Shown: piece by piece, positions 4,888 through 5,575 of the stretch
Layout: the number at the start of each line of letters is the position of its first letter
How positions within the stretch are numbered: the stretch's first letter is position 1
Program-made: the position numbers and the translations under genes
Origin: Treponema sp.
GTDB lineage: Bacteria > Spirochaetota > Spirochaetia > Treponematales > Breznakiellaceae
DNA: 5,575 nucleotides
Reading direction: 5' to 3'
Assembly: GCA_031257695.1 (NCBI GenBank)
Contig: JAIROB010000119.1
Coordinates: forward strand, 1-5,575
The notes under the pieces: generated by a model
Told to the model about the DNA's origin: nothing
Database searches by the model: none
What the model saw: the letters and a program-made list of their open reading frames with translations, nothing else

Positions 4888-4914
4888 GGCCGGCGATTTT
4901 CGCCGGCCTTTTTT
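4888..4914 (+). terminator. Rho-independent terminator upstream of the aspartate kinase gene
   Basis: A perfect 9-bp GC-rich stem, GGCCGGCGA (4888-4896) with TCGCCGGCC (4900-4908), has a three-T loop and a run of six T residues (4909-4914). It may be the original terminator of the M23/PEGA-like operon, now about 570 bases from it because of the inserted repeats. Alternatively it ends a short RNA started at the TATAAT at 4825. Confidence 0.85.
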
Positions 4915-4926
4915 ATGCGCCCCCAG

Positions 4927-4955
4927 TTGAAAATTAATTCAAAAAAGTGTATGAA
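4927..4955 (+). promoter_or_regulatory. Candidate promoter of the aspartate kinase gene
   Basis: TTGAAA (4927-4932), a 17-base spacer, and TATGAA (4950-4955) give a sigma-70-like promoter just after the terminator at 4888-4914. The expected transcript start near 4962 leaves a leader of about 30 bases, too short for a riboswitch or peptide attenuator. Confidence 0.45.
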
Positions 4956-4991
4956 TTCCGAAAAGAACTTTGGTTTCCCCGGAGGCGTAGT

Positions 4992-5575
4992 ATGCTGGCG
5001 TTGAAATTTGGAGGCACCTCCGTAGGGTCGCCTGAGGCTGTGGAGCGCCTGTTGGCTATTCTGGCGGACCATGAACACGCCCATAAGTCGCGGGTCGTGG
5101 TGGTGTCCGCTCTGTCGGGGGTGACCGACGCGCTCATCCTCGCGGCCCGGCAGGCGGCCGGGGGGGACTCCGCTTACGCCGCCTCCCTTAAGGAACTGGA
5201 ATACCGGCACCGCAAAATGATCCGAGCCCTGCTTTCCGCCGAAACCCGGAAGGCCGCGGACGCTTCCCTCAAAAAGACCTTTGCGGAACTGCGCCGCACC
5301 CTGGACGGTATAGCCCTGCTCCGGGAACTGTCCCTGCGGAGCCTCGACCTGGTGATGAGCTTTGGGGAGCGGCTCTCCGCGGAACTTATAGCCCGGGTCT
5401 GCTGCGGCCGGGGCATCCCCGCGGAATTCCTTGACGCCCGCCCCCTGATCCTCACCGACGATTCCTACGGCGCCGCCCGCTACAGGGCCGAAGAAAGCTA
5501 CGGCCGTATCCGCGCCTATCTGAAAAAAAATCCCGCCCTCCAAATCGCCACGGGCTTTATCGGCGCCACCGCCGA
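4992..5575 (+). CDS. Aspartate kinase, N-terminal part (LysC, or ThrA-type with homoserine dehydrogenase); runs off the window end
   Basis: 194 codons are visible with no stop. The product phosphorylates L-aspartate to aspartyl phosphate, the first step towards lysine/diaminopimelate, threonine and methionine, in the cytoplasm. Visible family motifs are KFGGTSVG at residues 5-12 (nucleotide binding), VVVVSALSGVTD at 35-46, SFGERLSAELIA at 123-134 (substrate-binding loop) and TGFIGAT near 187-193. The later LGRGGSD-type motif, ACT domains and any homoserine dehydrogenase domain are outside the window. A monofunctional LysC (about 450 residues) and a bifunctional ThrA (about 820) therefore cannot be separated. 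The LLRELSLRSLDLVMSFGERLSA stretch occurs in both large classes. The start is firm: GGAGG (4981-4985) precedes ATG by six bases and the product begins directly with the kinase motif. A promoter lies at 4927-4955. Confidence 0.93.
   Translation, partial: MLALKFGGTSVGSPEAVERLLAILADHEHAHKSRVVVVSALSGVTDALILAARQAAGGDSAYAASLKELEYRHRKMIRALLSAETRKAADASLKKTFAELRRTLDGIALLRELSLRSLDLVMSFGERLSAELIARVCCGRGIPAEFLDARPLILTDDSYGAARYRAEESYGRIRAYLKKNPALQIATGFIGATA

Noticed and set aside
4837..4991. Lysine riboswitch, T-box or peptide attenuator controlling aspartate kinase
   Set aside because: The space is too short, no T-box or riboswitch core is seen, no leader peptide rich in Thr, Ile or Lys codons exists, and a good promoter lies after the terminator.

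Overview
The window reads as a chromosomal segment of a moderately GC-rich Gram-negative bacterium. A host-associated Treponema-like spirochete is my best guess. The basis is the layout: an exported LysM/M23 peptidase coupled to an unrecognised exported protein, small single-gene units, and repeat-rich gaps. This is inference; no rRNA or other taxonomic marker is present.

Layout. Positions 1-136 are the right end of an IS66-family insertion sequence: the last residues of the transposase plus a terminus that reads GTAAG from outside inward. Positions 133-1434 (minus strand) encode a DUF4105/Lnb-type membrane protein whose stop codon lies inside the IS terminus. Positions 1435-1998 hold no gene I can support. 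They carry a ~240-bp imperfect palindrome (1475-1717) with a multi-hairpin core, a half-copy of related sequence (1740-1789), a perfect 20-bp palindrome (1795-1814), and a promoter for the next gene. Positions 1999-2169 encode a small 2[4Fe-4S] ferredoxin closed by a clean intrinsic terminator (2187-2218). Positions 2219-2410 are rich in hairpins and hold a good promoter (2295-2323). They lead into the LysM/M23 peptidase, whose reading frame stays open back to 2228 but whose true start is unresolved. That gene overlaps, by ATGA, the next gene (3325-4320), an exported protein with two PEGA-like C-terminal repeats. Positions 4321-4991 are again gene-free. They hold a second, related palindrome (4351-4604) inside an interval bounded by 13-bp direct repeats, a further 17-bp inverted repeat, an intrinsic terminator (4888-4914) and a promoter (4927-4955). 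From 4992 to the window edge is the start of an aspartate kinase gene (monofunctional LysC or bifunctional ThrA), which is incomplete.

How the parts fit. The ferredoxin (electron transfer) and aspartate kinase (first step of the aspartate-family amino acid pathway) look like separate transcription units. The M23 peptidase and its partner look like a translationally coupled envelope pair. The DUF4105 protein is another envelope protein, of the family that includes the Bacteroides lipoprotein N-acyltransferase Lnb.

The most unusual content is non-coding. Two intergenic palindromes share related outer arms but carry unrelated hairpin cores, and one appears to have inserted immediately after a stop codon. 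This looks like a dispersed non-autonomous element or structured-RNA family with exchangeable cores.
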